NCBI GenBank assembly: GCA_014381985.1
Contig: JACNKP010000022.1
Location: forward strand, 1-46,934
Length of the DNA stretch: 46,934 nucleotides
Source of the DNA: SAR92 clade bacterium
Lineage (GTDB): Bacteria; Pseudomonadota; Gammaproteobacteria; Pseudomonadales; Porticoccaceae
Direction of reading: 5' to 3'
Both the position numbers and the translations under genes were made by a program. The notes under the pieces are model-generated. The model worked only from the letters and a program-made list of their open reading frames with translations, did not search any database and was not told the origin of the DNA. Position 1 is the stretch's first letter; each line of letters begins with the position of its first letter. Shown here in pieces: positions 27,374 to 35,996 of this stretch.

Positions 27374-27848
27374 TCCAACGTATGCACAACTACTTAAATC
27401 ACCTGTCCTCTTATTGGCCTTTGGCTTTGGTAGCGGGCTTTCCCCTAAAGCGCCCGGCACAGTAGGCTCTTTTTTGGCCTTAGTACTTTGGTTGTTCTTA
27501 GCAAAGCTATCTCTTCCGTTCTATTTGGTTTTTGTGGCCATCTGCGCGGTGGCAGGTGTCTATATTTGTGGTGTGGCAGCAGATCGATTAGGCGTACATG
27601 ATCATGGCGGTATAGTCTGGGACGAGTTTGTCGGCTTGTGGGTAGCAATGGCTGCGCTGCCCGTATCTTGGGCATCAATTATTTTAGGGTTTGGTTTGTT
27701 TCGGCTTTTCGATATTTTTAAGCCTTGGCCAATTAGCTGGATGGACAAAAATATATCGGGTGGGCTTGGCATCATGCTTGATGACATAGCCGCTGGTGTG
27801 GCCACCGCAGTCAGTATCGGCCTGCTAAGCCTGCTGGGTTGGATATAG
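27354..27848 (+). CDS. pgpA: Phosphatidylglycerophosphatase A
   Basis: A roughly 161-164 residue inner-membrane phosphatase with four hydrophobic segments. FGSGLSPKAPGTVGS and GGIVWDEFVGLW are PgpA signatures. It dephosphorylates phosphatidylglycerophosphate. No ATG is available: two TTG codons at 27354 and 27363 are candidates. The second has AGAGG 11 nt upstream and gives the better N-terminus (MTNNP), so the true start may be 27363. It overlaps the end of thiL by 11-20 nt and is the last gene of the riboflavin operon. Confidence 0.9.
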   Translation: MIILTNNPTYAQLLKSPVLLLAFGFGSGLSPKAPGTVGSFLALVLWLFLAKLSLPFYLVFVAICAVAGVYICGVAADRLGVHDHGGIVWDEFVGLWVAMAALPVSWASIILGFGLFRLFDIFKPWPISWMDKNISGGLGIMLDDIAAGVATAVSIGLLSLLGWI

Positions 27849-27965
27849 AGACCTAGTTTTCGTGGGCGAACATAGATTATGAGGCCTAGCCCGATTCTGT
27901 TGCTTTTTTAGGATAAATAGCCCGATCATTTTTGAAGTGGACTGAATCTAATATTTGTTTAATAG

Positions 27966-27980
27966 CGTCTTAATAAGACG
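27966..27980. promoter_or_regulatory. 15-bp palindrome upstream of RND efflux operon
   Basis: CGTCTTA-A-TAAGACG is a perfect inverted repeat of two 7-bp arms about 42 nt before the adaptor start. Its position and symmetry are those of an operator for a dimeric repressor or activator, or of a short hairpin in the mRNA leader. It is followed immediately by a second dyad. Confidence 0.45.
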
Positions 27981-27983
27981 AGT

Positions 27984-28000
27984 AGATTAGTTATTAATCT
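27984..28000. promoter_or_regulatory. second palindrome AGATTA-N5-TAATCT upstream of RND operon
   Basis: Perfect 6-bp arms AGATTA (27984-27989) and TAATCT (27995-28000) with a 5-nt spacer lie 4 nt after the first palindrome and 21 nt before the ATG. Together they form a compact candidate control region. No regulator gene is adjacent. Confidence 0.4.
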
Positions 28001-28021
28001 AGAAATAAGGAACGTAAGTTG

Positions 28022-29194
28022 ATGAAAAAATTTGTACCGGTATTGTTAGTTTTAGGCGCCATAATGCTCGCTATATTAATGTCTGCGCTGAAACCAGAGC
28101 CTTTAAAGGCCGAGGAGCCTGAGGCAGCATTGGCTGTTAAAACGCAGATACTTAATCGGACTGAGGTGACCTTGTCAGTTGAATCTCAAGGCACTGTGCG
28201 GCCACGAACTCGAACAACTCTAATTTCGGAGGTTTCGGGAACCGTTCTTGAGGTTTCTGACTATTACATCGTTGGCGGCAGCTTCGATGCCGGCGATATT
28301 TTAATGCGTCTTGATCCTACGGATCATGAGGTAGCTTTGCAGCGAGCCAAAGCACAGTTAATTAGTGCAAATGCCCTGCTAGAGCTAGAAAAAGCCAGAG
28401 CGGTCCAAGCTAAAAAAGAGTGGGAAATGACTGGCCGGCCTGAGTCGGATGCACCGATATTGGCCTTGCGTAAGCCTTATTTAGCCGAAGCTGAAGCGAA
28501 TATTCTACAAGCAAAAGCTCAGCTAAAGCAGGCAGAGCTAAAATTGCAAAGAGCCACTATTCGAGCACCTTATGCCGGTATGGTATCCCTGAAGTCGGTG
28601 GATGTTGGTCAATATGTCACTACGGGTTCACGCTTAGGTGAAACATTCGCTATTGATTTTGTCGAAGTGAGACTACCCCTGACGGAAAAAGATCTATCGC
28701 AGATGGAGACAATGTCATTCCAAAATAGTGATGTCGTTAATACGGTTGTACTGAGTGGTTCGGCAAATGGTAATCCGGCTAGTTGGTCGGCAGTGATAGT
28801 TCGGACTGAAGGAGTTGTCAATGAGCTTAATCGCTCTCAATATGTGGTAGCTCGCATCTCTAACCCCTACAGACTTAATCAAACGCAGACGGCGAGTACG
28901 CCACCACTATTAGTGGGTACATTTGTCACTGCAAAATTAAAAGGTAAGACCTTAGATAATGTTTTCAAAGTGCCACGCAGTGCTTTGTTGCAGGGTTCTA
29001 AGGTTGCTGTAGTGGATGACATGCAGAGGTTGCGCATCAATTCTGTGAATGTCGTGTTTTCTGACGAAGGCTACTACTACGTGAGTGAGGGTCTTAAGGA
29101 AGATGCCGAGGTTGTTGTTAGTGCTATCGGTACACCTATTGAAGGCAGTAAGCTCGAAATTAAAAATTCGTTTAATAACGGAAGTACAGAATAA
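28022..29194 (+). CDS. RND efflux periplasmic adaptor (HlyD/MFP family)
   Basis: A 390-residue periplasmic protein with an N-terminal membrane anchor (about residues 5-21). The lipoyl-like half-motifs ISEVSGTVLEVS and TIRAPYAGMVSLKSVDVGQYV flank an alpha-helical hairpin (about 105-185, rich in Ala/Glu/Lys). It bridges the RND pump to an outer-membrane channel, not encoded nearby. AAGGA lies 10 nt before ATG 28022; the adjacent TTG at 28019 has better spacing and is possible. Its TAA overlaps the pump gene's ATG by one base. Confidence 0.9.
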   Translation: MKKFVPVLLVLGAIMLAILMSALKPEPLKAEEPEAALAVKTQILNRTEVTLSVESQGTVRPRTRTTLISEVSGTVLEVSDYYIVGGSFDAGDILMRLDPTDHEVALQRAKAQLISANALLELEKARAVQAKKEWEMTGRPESDAPILALRKPYLAEAEANILQAKAQLKQAELKLQRATIRAPYAGMVSLKSVDVGQYVTTGSRLGETFAIDFVEVRLPLTEKDLSQMETMSFQNSDVVNTVVLSGSANGNPASWSAVIVRTEGVVNELNRSQYVVARISNPYRLNQTQTASTPPLLVGTFVTAKLKGKTLDNVFKVPRSALLQGSKVAVVDDMQRLRINSVNVVFSDEGYYYVSEGLKEDAEVVVSAIGTPIEGSKLEIKNSFNNGSTE

Positions 29195-32100
29195 TGGATC
29201 TGAATTCCAAAGGGCTCATTAGTTGGTTTACGCAAAATCCGGTGGCTGCAAACTTGGTTATGGTATTTGTTTTTTTTGCAGGATCATTATCACTGATGAA
29301 TATCAGTAAAGAGATGTTCCCTCGATCAGAAAGCAGAATGATCAGCATTGGTGCCCCTTACCCCGGCGCCGCACCTGTTGAGGTAGAAAAAGGCGTTATT
29401 TTACCTATGGAATCAGCTCTTGAAGGGCTTAAAGGTATAAAGAAAATAACGTCGGCTGCTGATCGAGATTACGCCAGAATCTATTTGGAAGTTGAAGCTA
29501 ACGAAGATATCAATGAGGTAATGAGCCAAGTTGAAAATCGCATCGATAGCATTACTAATTTACCGGCTGATCTTGAGAAGCCCACGGTACAGAGAATAGA
29601 GCGCAATCTTTGGGGTATGGGCGTGGCTGTCTATGGAGACATGACAAAGCGAGAAAAGAAGGTAATAGGAGACGAAATTTATGACGAGCTCTTAGCCTTA
29701 CCTGAGGTGAAGGAACTCCAGTTATGGGGGGCTGGAACATACGAAATATCAATAGAGGTTAGAGAAAACAGACTTCGTGAACTTAATCTCACTTTAAGCG
29801 AAGTTGCTTCCGCGGTACGAGCGTCCTCCCTTGACTTGCCTGCTGGAATTATTAGAACGGAGTCAGGTAATGTATTAGTTCGAACGGAGGGGAAAGCTTA
29901 TATTGGCGAGGATTTTGAAAATATCATACTTAGAAGTGAGGTGGACGGGACACAATTGTTACTTTCTGATGTTGCTGATGTCAGGGATGAGTTCACCGAG
30001 AGTGTATCTGATGATCGCTTTGATCGTCAAAGTAGCATCTTTGTTGGTATCTTCTCATTGAAGGGGCAAAATTTACTCGATATCAGCAAGGCAGTACACG
30101 CCTACGCTGAAAAAAAACAGGAGTCCATGTCTGGTAAGTTGAGTATTAGCGTATTTGACGATGAGGCTTATAGTCTTAATGGCAGGCTTACTATGATGTC
30201 TGAAAATCTCTTGATAGGCGGAATTTTGGTAGCCCTAGTGTTAGGTATTTTTCTCAATTTAAAAGTAGCACTGTGGGTGATACTGGGTATTCCAGTAAGT
30301 TTTGCTGGCGCATTTTGGTTGATGCCATTTGGCGGAGTAACGGTCAATATTCTCAGTCTATTTGCCTTTATTATGGTTCTGGGCATTGTTGTGGATGATG
30401 CTATCGTCATTGGTGAGAGCGTGTTTAGTGAAGCCAAAAAAGATTATCGCTCAAAGCTTGATGCGGGACAGATTCCTGCTGCGGGATATTCCACCTCCGT
30501 AGAGACCGTCATAGCTGGCACTAAAAGAGTAGCCACGCCATCAACCATAGGCGTGCTAACCACCATGGCAGCATTTTTCCCGATCATCTTTATTGGAGGA
30601 AGCTTTGACGGCATTACCCGTGCGATCGGTATTGTTGTGATTCTATGCCTAGTGTTTTCTTTAATCGAATCAAAATTAATCCTTCCCGCGCATCTTGTAG
30701 GCCTAAAATTCGGTCAACGGCCAACGGGAATAATGGCCATGATTGGTCGCTTTCAGACTAAAGTTGCCACTGGATTGGATTATTTTATTGAGAATGTTTA
30801 TGAACCCGGGCTAAGAAAGGCGCTACGCAATCGGTACATTACGCTAGCTGGATTTGGCGCAATCTTGATCATTATTCTTGGTGCGATGAATAGTGGCATT
30901 GCTCGCGTTGAATTTTTTCCTCGGGTGCCTGGTGATAATGTTCAGGCGGAAATCATTATGCAAGATGGTACGTCTACGGAGAATCTTGCAGAGACAATTG
31001 CCCATATAGAAGAGGCAATATACAAAATAGATAAAGAGTATCGCGCTGAAAATCCCGACACTGTTGGTCTTGTTGACCATGTTGCCTCTTTTGGAAGAGG
31101 CGACGATCAGGTCTCGTTTCGCGTAGTGCTAACAAGGTCAGAATTTCGTAGTGTTAGCGCAAATGAAATCGAAAGATGGTGGCGCACTGAGGTAGGTTTG
31201 CTACCCAACGTGCGAAAGCAACGATATTTTTCTAGTGAGGGCCCATCTGGAGTGGCAATCAGTCTGTCTTTGTCGGGAACTGATCCCGATGAGTTAACTT
31301 TGGCTAGTGCTGAATTACAACAATATTTGACTAAGTTTCCTGGGGTCTATGATATTTACAATTCTCAAGGCTCGGGTAGTAAAGAGGTACTCATTAGCTT
31401 GAAGCCATACGCTAGTCAGGTTGGTGTACGACTTTCAGATGTCGCGGGGCAAGTAAGACAAGCGTTTTATGGTGAAGAGGCACAGCGTATCCAGCGGGAT
31501 TCAGACACTATTAAAGTAATGGTTAGATATCCGCTAGAGGAGCGAGGCACTATCTCCACGCTAGAGAACATGCATATTAGAACGGCTAGTGGGGAAGCTA
31601 TTGCCATAGGCGAAGTAGCCAACATTGCTCTTGGACTGGGACTCACTGCGATAGATCGGTTAGATCGGAAACGTACTGTTACAGTCACCGCTGAAGTTGA
31701 AGCAGAGAAAGTCCAAAGTGGGGAGGTCGTAAAAGATGTAAAAGAAAACCTAGTACCCACTCTGCTCAAAAAATATCCCAGCGTTGAGTTTCGATTGAGT
31801 GGTGGAACGCAAGAGCAGAGCGAGTATTACGCAAAGATGGGTGTTGGTTTTCTGGCATCCATGTTTTTGATCTATGGTTTGCTGGCAGTGCCGCTACGAT
31901 CTTATATCCAACCGATCGTCATTATGTCGGTGATTCCTTTTGGTTTTATCGGCGCAGTAATGGGTCATGTTCTATTTGATGTGTCGATTAATGTAATGTC
32001 TATATTTGGCATCATTGCTTTGTCGGGTGTTGTTGTAAACGATAGCTTGATCTTAGTTGAATTTGCGAATAGAGGAAAGGCCGACAACCTGTCTTCTGAA

Positions 32101-32499
32101 GATGCGATCTTAAATGCAGGTAAAAAACGCTTTCGAGCCATATTGCTAACGACGTTGACCACATTTGTTGGCTTGTTACCATTGCTATTTGAGACCAGTG
32201 TTCAGGCGCAATTCGTTATACCTATGGCCCTGTCCCTTAGCTTCGGGATTCTGTTTGCATCGACGATAACCCTGTTGCTGATACCTTGCTTATATTTGGT
32301 TGTTGAGACTAATCATCGATTTATTAGTCTAGTGCTTCTGTTGCTACTGCTAATTGCAGCAAGCTTTTTAATGGTCTTCTTTCAGCTCTTTAATGTTAGC
32401 ACTGCGGTACTTGTGTCGGCAGTGCTGATAGCTATCATGATTGGTTTGTCTGTGCGGAAGTGGCTAGGCCATTTTCCGGAGTACGAAGCCAAAGTATAA
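29194..32499 (+). CDS. RND family efflux permease (AcrB/HAE1-type)
   Basis: A 1101-residue proton-coupled pump of the inner membrane. It has the two large periplasmic loops and about 12 helices. The first-half transmembrane block (residues 330-510) carries the conserved GIVVDDAIV motif and its duplicate GVVVNDSLIL lies near 950; the aspartates there form the proton relay. An unusual extra hydrophobic segment near the C-terminus (around 1050-1085) extends beyond the typical AcrB end. Start ATG 29194 shares its A with the adaptor stop. Substrates are unknown. Confidence 0.92.
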   Translation: MDLNSKGLISWFTQNPVAANLVMVFVFFAGSLSLMNISKEMFPRSESRMISIGAPYPGAAPVEVEKGVILPMESALEGLKGIKKITSAADRDYARIYLEVEANEDINEVMSQVENRIDSITNLPADLEKPTVQRIERNLWGMGVAVYGDMTKREKKVIGDEIYDELLALPEVKELQLWGAGTYEISIEVRENRLRELNLTLSEVASAVRASSLDLPAGIIRTESGNVLVRTEGKAYIGEDFENIILRSEVDGTQLLLSDVADVRDEFTESVSDDRFDRQSSIFVGIFSLKGQNLLDISKAVHAYAEKKQESMSGKLSISVFDDEAYSLNGRLTMMSENLLIGGILVALVLGIFLNLKVALWVILGIPVSFAGAFWLMPFGGVTVNILSLFAFIMVLGIVVDDAIVIGESVFSEAKKDYRSKLDAGQIPAAGYSTSVETVIAGTKRVATPSTIGVLTTMAAFFPIIFIGGSFDGITRAIGIVVILCLVFSLIESKLILPAHLVGLKFGQRPTGIMAMIGRFQTKVATGLDYFIENVYEPGLRKALRNRYITLAGFGAILIIILGAMNSGIARVEFFPRVPGDNVQAEIIMQDGTSTENLAETIAHIEEAIYKIDKEYRAENPDTVGLVDHVASFGRGDDQVSFRVVLTRSEFRSVSANEIERWWRTEVGLLPNVRKQRYFSSEGPSGVAISLSLSGTDPDELTLASAELQQYLTKFPGVYDIYNSQGSGSKEVLISLKPYASQVGVRLSDVAGQVRQAFYGEEAQRIQRDSDTIKVMVRYPLEERGTISTLENMHIRTASGEAIAIGEVANIALGLGLTAIDRLDRKRTVTVTAEVEAEKVQSGEVVKDVKENLVPTLLKKYPSVEFRLSGGTQEQSEYYAKMGVGFLASMFLIYGLLAVPLRSYIQPIVIMSVIPFGFIGAVMGHVLFDVSINVMSIFGIIALSGVVVNDSLILVEFANRGKADNLSSEDAILNAGKKRFRAILLTTLTTFVGLLPLLFETSVQAQFVIPMALSLSFGILFASTITLLLIPCLYLVVETNHRFISLVLLLLLLIAASFLMVFFQLFNVSTAVLVSAVLIAIMIGLSVRKWLGHFPEYEAKV

Positions 32500-32600
32500 T
32501 ATAGGCCTGATTTAGCCAGTATTTCTGAAAATTCTGTATTAGCTAGGGGTTGGTTGTACAATGCCAACCTTATTGTTAACAAATATTGGAGTCGTTATCA

Positions 32601-33197
32601 GTGCTTCGTTACATCGAATCTTCTAAGTTGCCCACTCGTTGGGGAACCTTTGATATCCATGGGTTTGAAGATCCTTTCAAAGGCAAAGAGCATATCGCTA
32701 TTACCATGGGGGACTGCGGTACTGATGAGCCTTTGTTGCTTAGAATTCATTCCGAATGCCTTACCGGTGATGCCTTGGGCAGTTTGCGCTGTGATTGCGG
32801 CGAGCAGCTGCATGAGGCGATGAAACGTATTTCGGACGAGGGGCGTGGGGCTATCCTGTACCTTCGGCAAGAGGGACGAGGCATTGGTCTGGTAAACAAA
32901 ATTCGTGCTTATAATTTGCAGGACGAGGGAGCTGATACCGTTGAGGCAAATGAGCGCCTAGGGTTTGGTGCAGATATGCGTGATTACTCTATTTGCGCAC
33001 CCATGTTGGCGCATTTAGGGTCTCAAAAAGTCCAGTTAATGACCAATAATCCTCGTAAAATTAATGCCCTTATAGAATTGGGTATTGATGTTGTTGAGCG
33101 CAAACCTCTCCAGACTGATAGCAACCCCCATAATGTGCAGTACCTTTCTACTAAGGCTGGTAAATTAGGACATCTCTTTGAGGATCAAATCGAGTGA
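32601..33197 (+). CDS. ribA: GTP cyclohydrolase II
   Basis: A 198-residue protein catalysing the first step of riboflavin synthesis. The zinc cysteines C53, C64 and C66 are in [20 protein letters not shown], followed by [19 protein letters not shown]. coli RibA has the same spacing and length. The start is GTG 32601 with GGAG 9 nt upstream; TTG 32586 is an alternative. It complements the degenerate C-terminal half of RibBX. Its TGA overlaps the GTG of hisF by 4 bp. Confidence 0.94.
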   Translation: MLRYIESSKLPTRWGTFDIHGFEDPFKGKEHIAITMGDCGTDEPLLLRIHSECLTGDALGSLRCDCGEQLHEAMKRISDEGRGAILYLRQEGRGIGLVNKIRAYNLQDEGADTVEANERLGFGADMRDYSICAPMLAHLGSQKVQLMTNNPRKINALIELGIDVVERKPLQTDSNPHNVQYLSTKAGKLGHLFEDQIE

Positions 33198-33970
33198 GCC
33201 TAGGACTGTCCAAACGTATCATTCCTTGTCTGGATGTTGATAAAGGCCGGGTTGTTAAAGGTGTTCAGTTTGTTGATATACGTGATGCTGGAGACCCAGT
33301 AGAAGTTGCGCGCCGTTATAACGAACAGGGTGCAGATGAAATAACCTTTCTTGATATCACCGCCAGTCATGAAGGACGTGATACTACCTTACACACCGTT
33401 GAGCGGATGGCAGGCGAAGTGTTCATTCCTTTGACTGTGGGCGGCGGTGTGCGCGAATTACAGGACATCCGTAATTTATTAAATGCAGGTGCTGATAAGG
33501 TGGCGATTAACTCAGCGGCTATATTCAACCCTGAATTCGTTGGTGAAGCAGCTCAACGATTTGGTTCTCAATGTATTGTTGTCGCCATTGATGCCAAACA
33601 GGTGAATCATGGTGAAAATCCACGTTGGGAGATATTCACCCATGGCGGACGCAAACCTACGGGTATCGATGCTGTCCAATGGGCAAGAAAAATGACTGAA
33701 CTTGGTGCAGGTGAGATTTTACTCACTAGTATGGATCGAGACGGCACTAAAAATGGCTTTGATTTAGATTTGACCTCTAAGGTAAGCGGCGAGGTTAATG
33801 TTCCTGTGATTGCTTCCGGCGGCGTCGGAACTCTGCAACATTTAGCTGATGGGATTATCCACGGTAAGGCTGATGCGGTTTTAGCCGCTAGTATTTTCCA
33901 TTTTGGTGAGCACAGTGTCCCTGAGGCCAAGCAATTTATGGCGAAGCAGGGCATTAATGTGCGGCTATAG
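33194..33970 (+). CDS. hisF: Imidazole glycerol phosphate synthase cyclase subunit
   Basis: A 258-residue TIM-barrel. [16 protein letters not shown] (catalytic Asp), [18 protein letters not shown] and the phosphate-binding [11 protein letters not shown] are HisF hallmarks. With HisH it forms imidazole glycerol phosphate and AICAR. It begins with GTG overlapping the ribA stop. No other his gene is in the window, so it is detached from hisH, hisA and the rest, unlike the usual hisHAF order. Confidence 0.95.
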   Translation: MSLGLSKRIIPCLDVDKGRVVKGVQFVDIRDAGDPVEVARRYNEQGADEITFLDITASHEGRDTTLHTVERMAGEVFIPLTVGGGVRELQDIRNLLNAGADKVAINSAAIFNPEFVGEAAQRFGSQCIVVAIDAKQVNHGENPRWEIFTHGGRKPTGIDAVQWARKMTELGAGEILLTSMDRDGTKNGFDLDLTSKVSGEVNVPVIASGGVGTLQHLADGIIHGKADAVLAASIFHFGEHSVPEAKQFMAKQGINVRL

Positions 33971-33994
33971 CGCGGTTTTTAAATTGCTGCCAGC

Positions 33995-34666
33995 CTACAT
34001 TGGGTTAATACGCAGCCACGGCTTCATCAAAAACCCGAATGGACTAGATAACTCAATTGGGGCAGCTAAGGCTGAAAGACAAATACATTCACCATTCTGA
34101 GCCCCTAGTGGTTGGTGAACGTCACCTGGTTGGCAGGACAAGAAATCACCTTCTTTATAAACAGCTTGCTCATCAGAAAAGCTGCCTTTAAGCACCACAG
34201 TAAATTCTTGACCACCATGATTATGTCGTGGCGTCTTTCCCCCAGCACAGATTTTATGCAGGGCAACTTCATACTCATTTTGGCCCGTTGTAACCTGAGC
34301 CACATCTAACCAGCGGGACAGGCGGCGCCATTTGGGCACAGATTCACTACCATTAATGAGTTTATTCACTAAGAGTGGATAGCGGCTGTCAGCCATATCG
34401 GAGGTGCTACTTACCTCAGCCGTATCACTTTCAGGTAATTGGTCAATTTGGCTCATCACCGAATCAAATAAGTGCTCACCTACCTCCGTTGGTTCTACTT
34501 CACTCATCAAGTTCGAGCCCACCTGATCAAGGCGTAATAACTCATTACGACATTGATTACAAAAGTGTAGGTGCGCTGAAACACATATGGATGGAGCGGT
34601 TGCAAGATTACCAGCCGAAAAATCAACTAACATTGAGGATTCAGGATGGTGGTTAACTGTACTCAT
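33995..34666 (-). CDS. chrR: ChrR-type zinc anti-sigma factor
   Basis: A 223-residue protein. The N-terminal zinc-binding anti-sigma domain has His6 and HX3CX2C (H32, C36, C39), with spacing as in Rhodobacter ChrR. The C-terminal cupin domain has the second metal site H148, H150, E154 and H184. In Rhodobacter ChrR holds RpoE inactive until singlet oxygen releases it; the same is inferred here. Its ATG overlaps the sigma gene's stop (ATGA) and it is downstream in the same operon. Role assigned from motifs and pairing. Confidence 0.85.
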   Translation of the reverse strand: MSTVNHHPESSMLVDFSAGNLATAPSICVSAHLHFCNQCRNELLRLDQVGSNLMSEVEPTEVGEHLFDSVMSQIDQLPESDTAEVSSTSDMADSRYPLLVNKLINGSESVPKWRRLSRWLDVAQVTTGQNEYEVALHKICAGGKTPRHNHGGQEFTVVLKGSFSDEQAVYKEGDFLSCQPGDVHQPLGAQNGECICLSALAAPIELSSPFGFLMKPWLRINPM

Positions 34667-35316
34667 AAAATTTCGTCTCTAAATTCTGGCGCTACCAGAA
34701 TTTGCATTTTCTGAAGTGCTAGCCGCACTCTTGATTTGACCGTTCCTAGGGGCAAACCAAGTTCATTGGATGCCTCTGCATGTGATTTACCTTCTAAATA
34801 GACCTTGCGAAGGATCTCGTCTTGTTCTTTTGGCAGTCGGGCAAGACATGACTGAACCTTGTCTTCACTACGTTTTTGTCTCATTAAAGAGACGGGGGTC
34901 TCTTCGTCTGCTTCATGCCAGAAATCTTCGTTCTCAAGAGGTAGGTGCTGAGTATTACTCTTGCGCCGAAGCATATCGATTCTACAATTTCGAGCCACTG
35001 TATAGATCCAAGTAGTTGCAGAGGCTTTTTCTGGGTTGTAGCTTGCCGATTTCTGCCATACCTTAATCATGACTTCTTGCACTAAATCCTCGCTTAAGCC
35101 TGGAAACCATCCTTCATGACGGCTTGCTTGAGCAAAACTTTTCAGTAGAGGTGCAAAATGGGTGAATAGCTGGCTAAAAGCGCGCCTGTCACGAGTTTCA
35201 GCAACAGACACCAGCAACATGGACCACTGATCAGAGCGCTTCTCAGTGCTCAATAATACAGTTTTCTTGCTCGGTTCTTCGTTTTCATCAACAAGTTTAA
35301 TTGTGAAGCCCAACAT
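34663..35316 (-). CDS. rpoE: ECF sigma factor (RpoE, ChrR-controlled)
   Basis: A 217-residue sigma-70-family factor. Region 2 (FTHFAPLLK, LSEDLVQEVMIKVWQ, TWIYTVARNCRID) and region 4 (LPKEQDEILRKVYLEGKSHAEA, GTVKSRVRLAL) are complete. A 32-residue N-terminal extension precedes the usual family start, but AAGG and the promoter 27 nt upstream favour ATG 35316. Paired with a ChrR-like anti-sigma, it is the ECF11/RpoE type that responds to singlet oxygen. It probably drives its own operon (see promoter). Confidence 0.87.
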   Translation of the reverse strand: MLGFTIKLVDENEEPSKKTVLLSTEKRSDQWSMLLVSVAETRDRRAFSQLFTHFAPLLKSFAQASRHEGWFPGLSEDLVQEVMIKVWQKSASYNPEKASATTWIYTVARNCRIDMLRRKSNTQHLPLENEDFWHEADEETPVSLMRQKRSEDKVQSCLARLPKEQDEILRKVYLEGKSHAEASNELGLPLGTVKSRVRLALQKMQILVAPEFRDEIL

Positions 35317-35342
35317 TATATAAACTACCTTTCTAATTGAGG

Positions 35343-35372
35343 GTTTTACGATCCTAATATTTAATTGGATCA
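35343..35372 (-). promoter_or_regulatory. predicted ECF (RpoE-type) autoregulatory promoter
   Basis: On the minus strand, TGATCC (35372-35367) and TAAAAC (35348-35343) are separated by 18 nt, with the -10 element ending 26 nt before the rpoE start codon. The TGATCC-N18-TA arrangement is the promoter type known for Rhodobacter RpoE. It would give a ~20-nt leader and positive autoregulation of rpoE-chrR. Confidence 0.6.
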
Positions 35373-35505
35373 GCCTTAATTTAGGTCTAGTAGTGTATGA
35401 ATTTGTATTACACTATACGCGTTTTATATCAGCAATCTACTCAATCACTTTTAATATTAAAGGTACCAACGATTTTTTTTCAACACTTGTCTCCAGGAGG
35501 CCTCG

Positions 35506-35994
35506 ATGAATAAGCTGGTGATTCTGACCACAGGGGGAACCATTGATAAGGTCTATTTTGATGCGGCGAGCGAATTCCAGGTAGGGGCCCCAGTCATTGA
35601 GGCCTTGCTAGCCAAGATGAATGTGGATTTCGATGTGAGTCTCAACCAACTGATGCGTGTGGATAGTCTTGATATGACCGATCGGCATCGAGAATTGATT
35701 CACCGAGCCGTTGAAGAGAGTGATGCTGAGCATATTATAATTACCCACGGTACGGATGGCATGGTTGAGACTGCTAATTGGTTGAAAAATTTTGATGAAA
35801 AGAAAATTATTCTCACTGGTGCGTTGCAACCGGCAGCTTTTGCTGAAAATGATGCGGTTTTTAATATCGGTTGCGCTATTGGGGCCCTACAAATAGTAGA
35901 CTCTGGAGTCTATATAGCGATGAATGGACGTATTTTTGACTCCAACAAGGTGGTTAAAAATCGCTTTAAAAACCGCTTTGAACTAACGCTTTGA
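35506..35994 (+). CDS. Single-domain asparaginase-like protein
   Basis: A 162-residue protein equivalent to the N-terminal domain of type I/II asparaginases (normally about 330 residues). The catalytic TTGGTID (T12) and THGTD (T83, D84) are present, as is a Lys near 151 in SNKVVKNRF. The C-terminal domain that supplies part of the active site in the tetrameric enzymes is absent. A strong AGGAGG ribosome-binding site lies 6 nt before the ATG. It may be a compact asparaginase-like hydrolase. It is divergent from rpoE-chrR and could share their control region. Confidence 0.8.
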   Translation: MNKLVILTTGGTIDKVYFDAASEFQVGAPVIEALLAKMNVDFDVSLNQLMRVDSLDMTDRHRELIHRAVEESDAEHIIITHGTDGMVETANWLKNFDEKKIILTGALQPAAFAENDAVFNIGCAIGALQIVDSGVYIAMNGRIFDSNKVVKNRFKNRFELTL

Positions 35995-35996
35995 AT

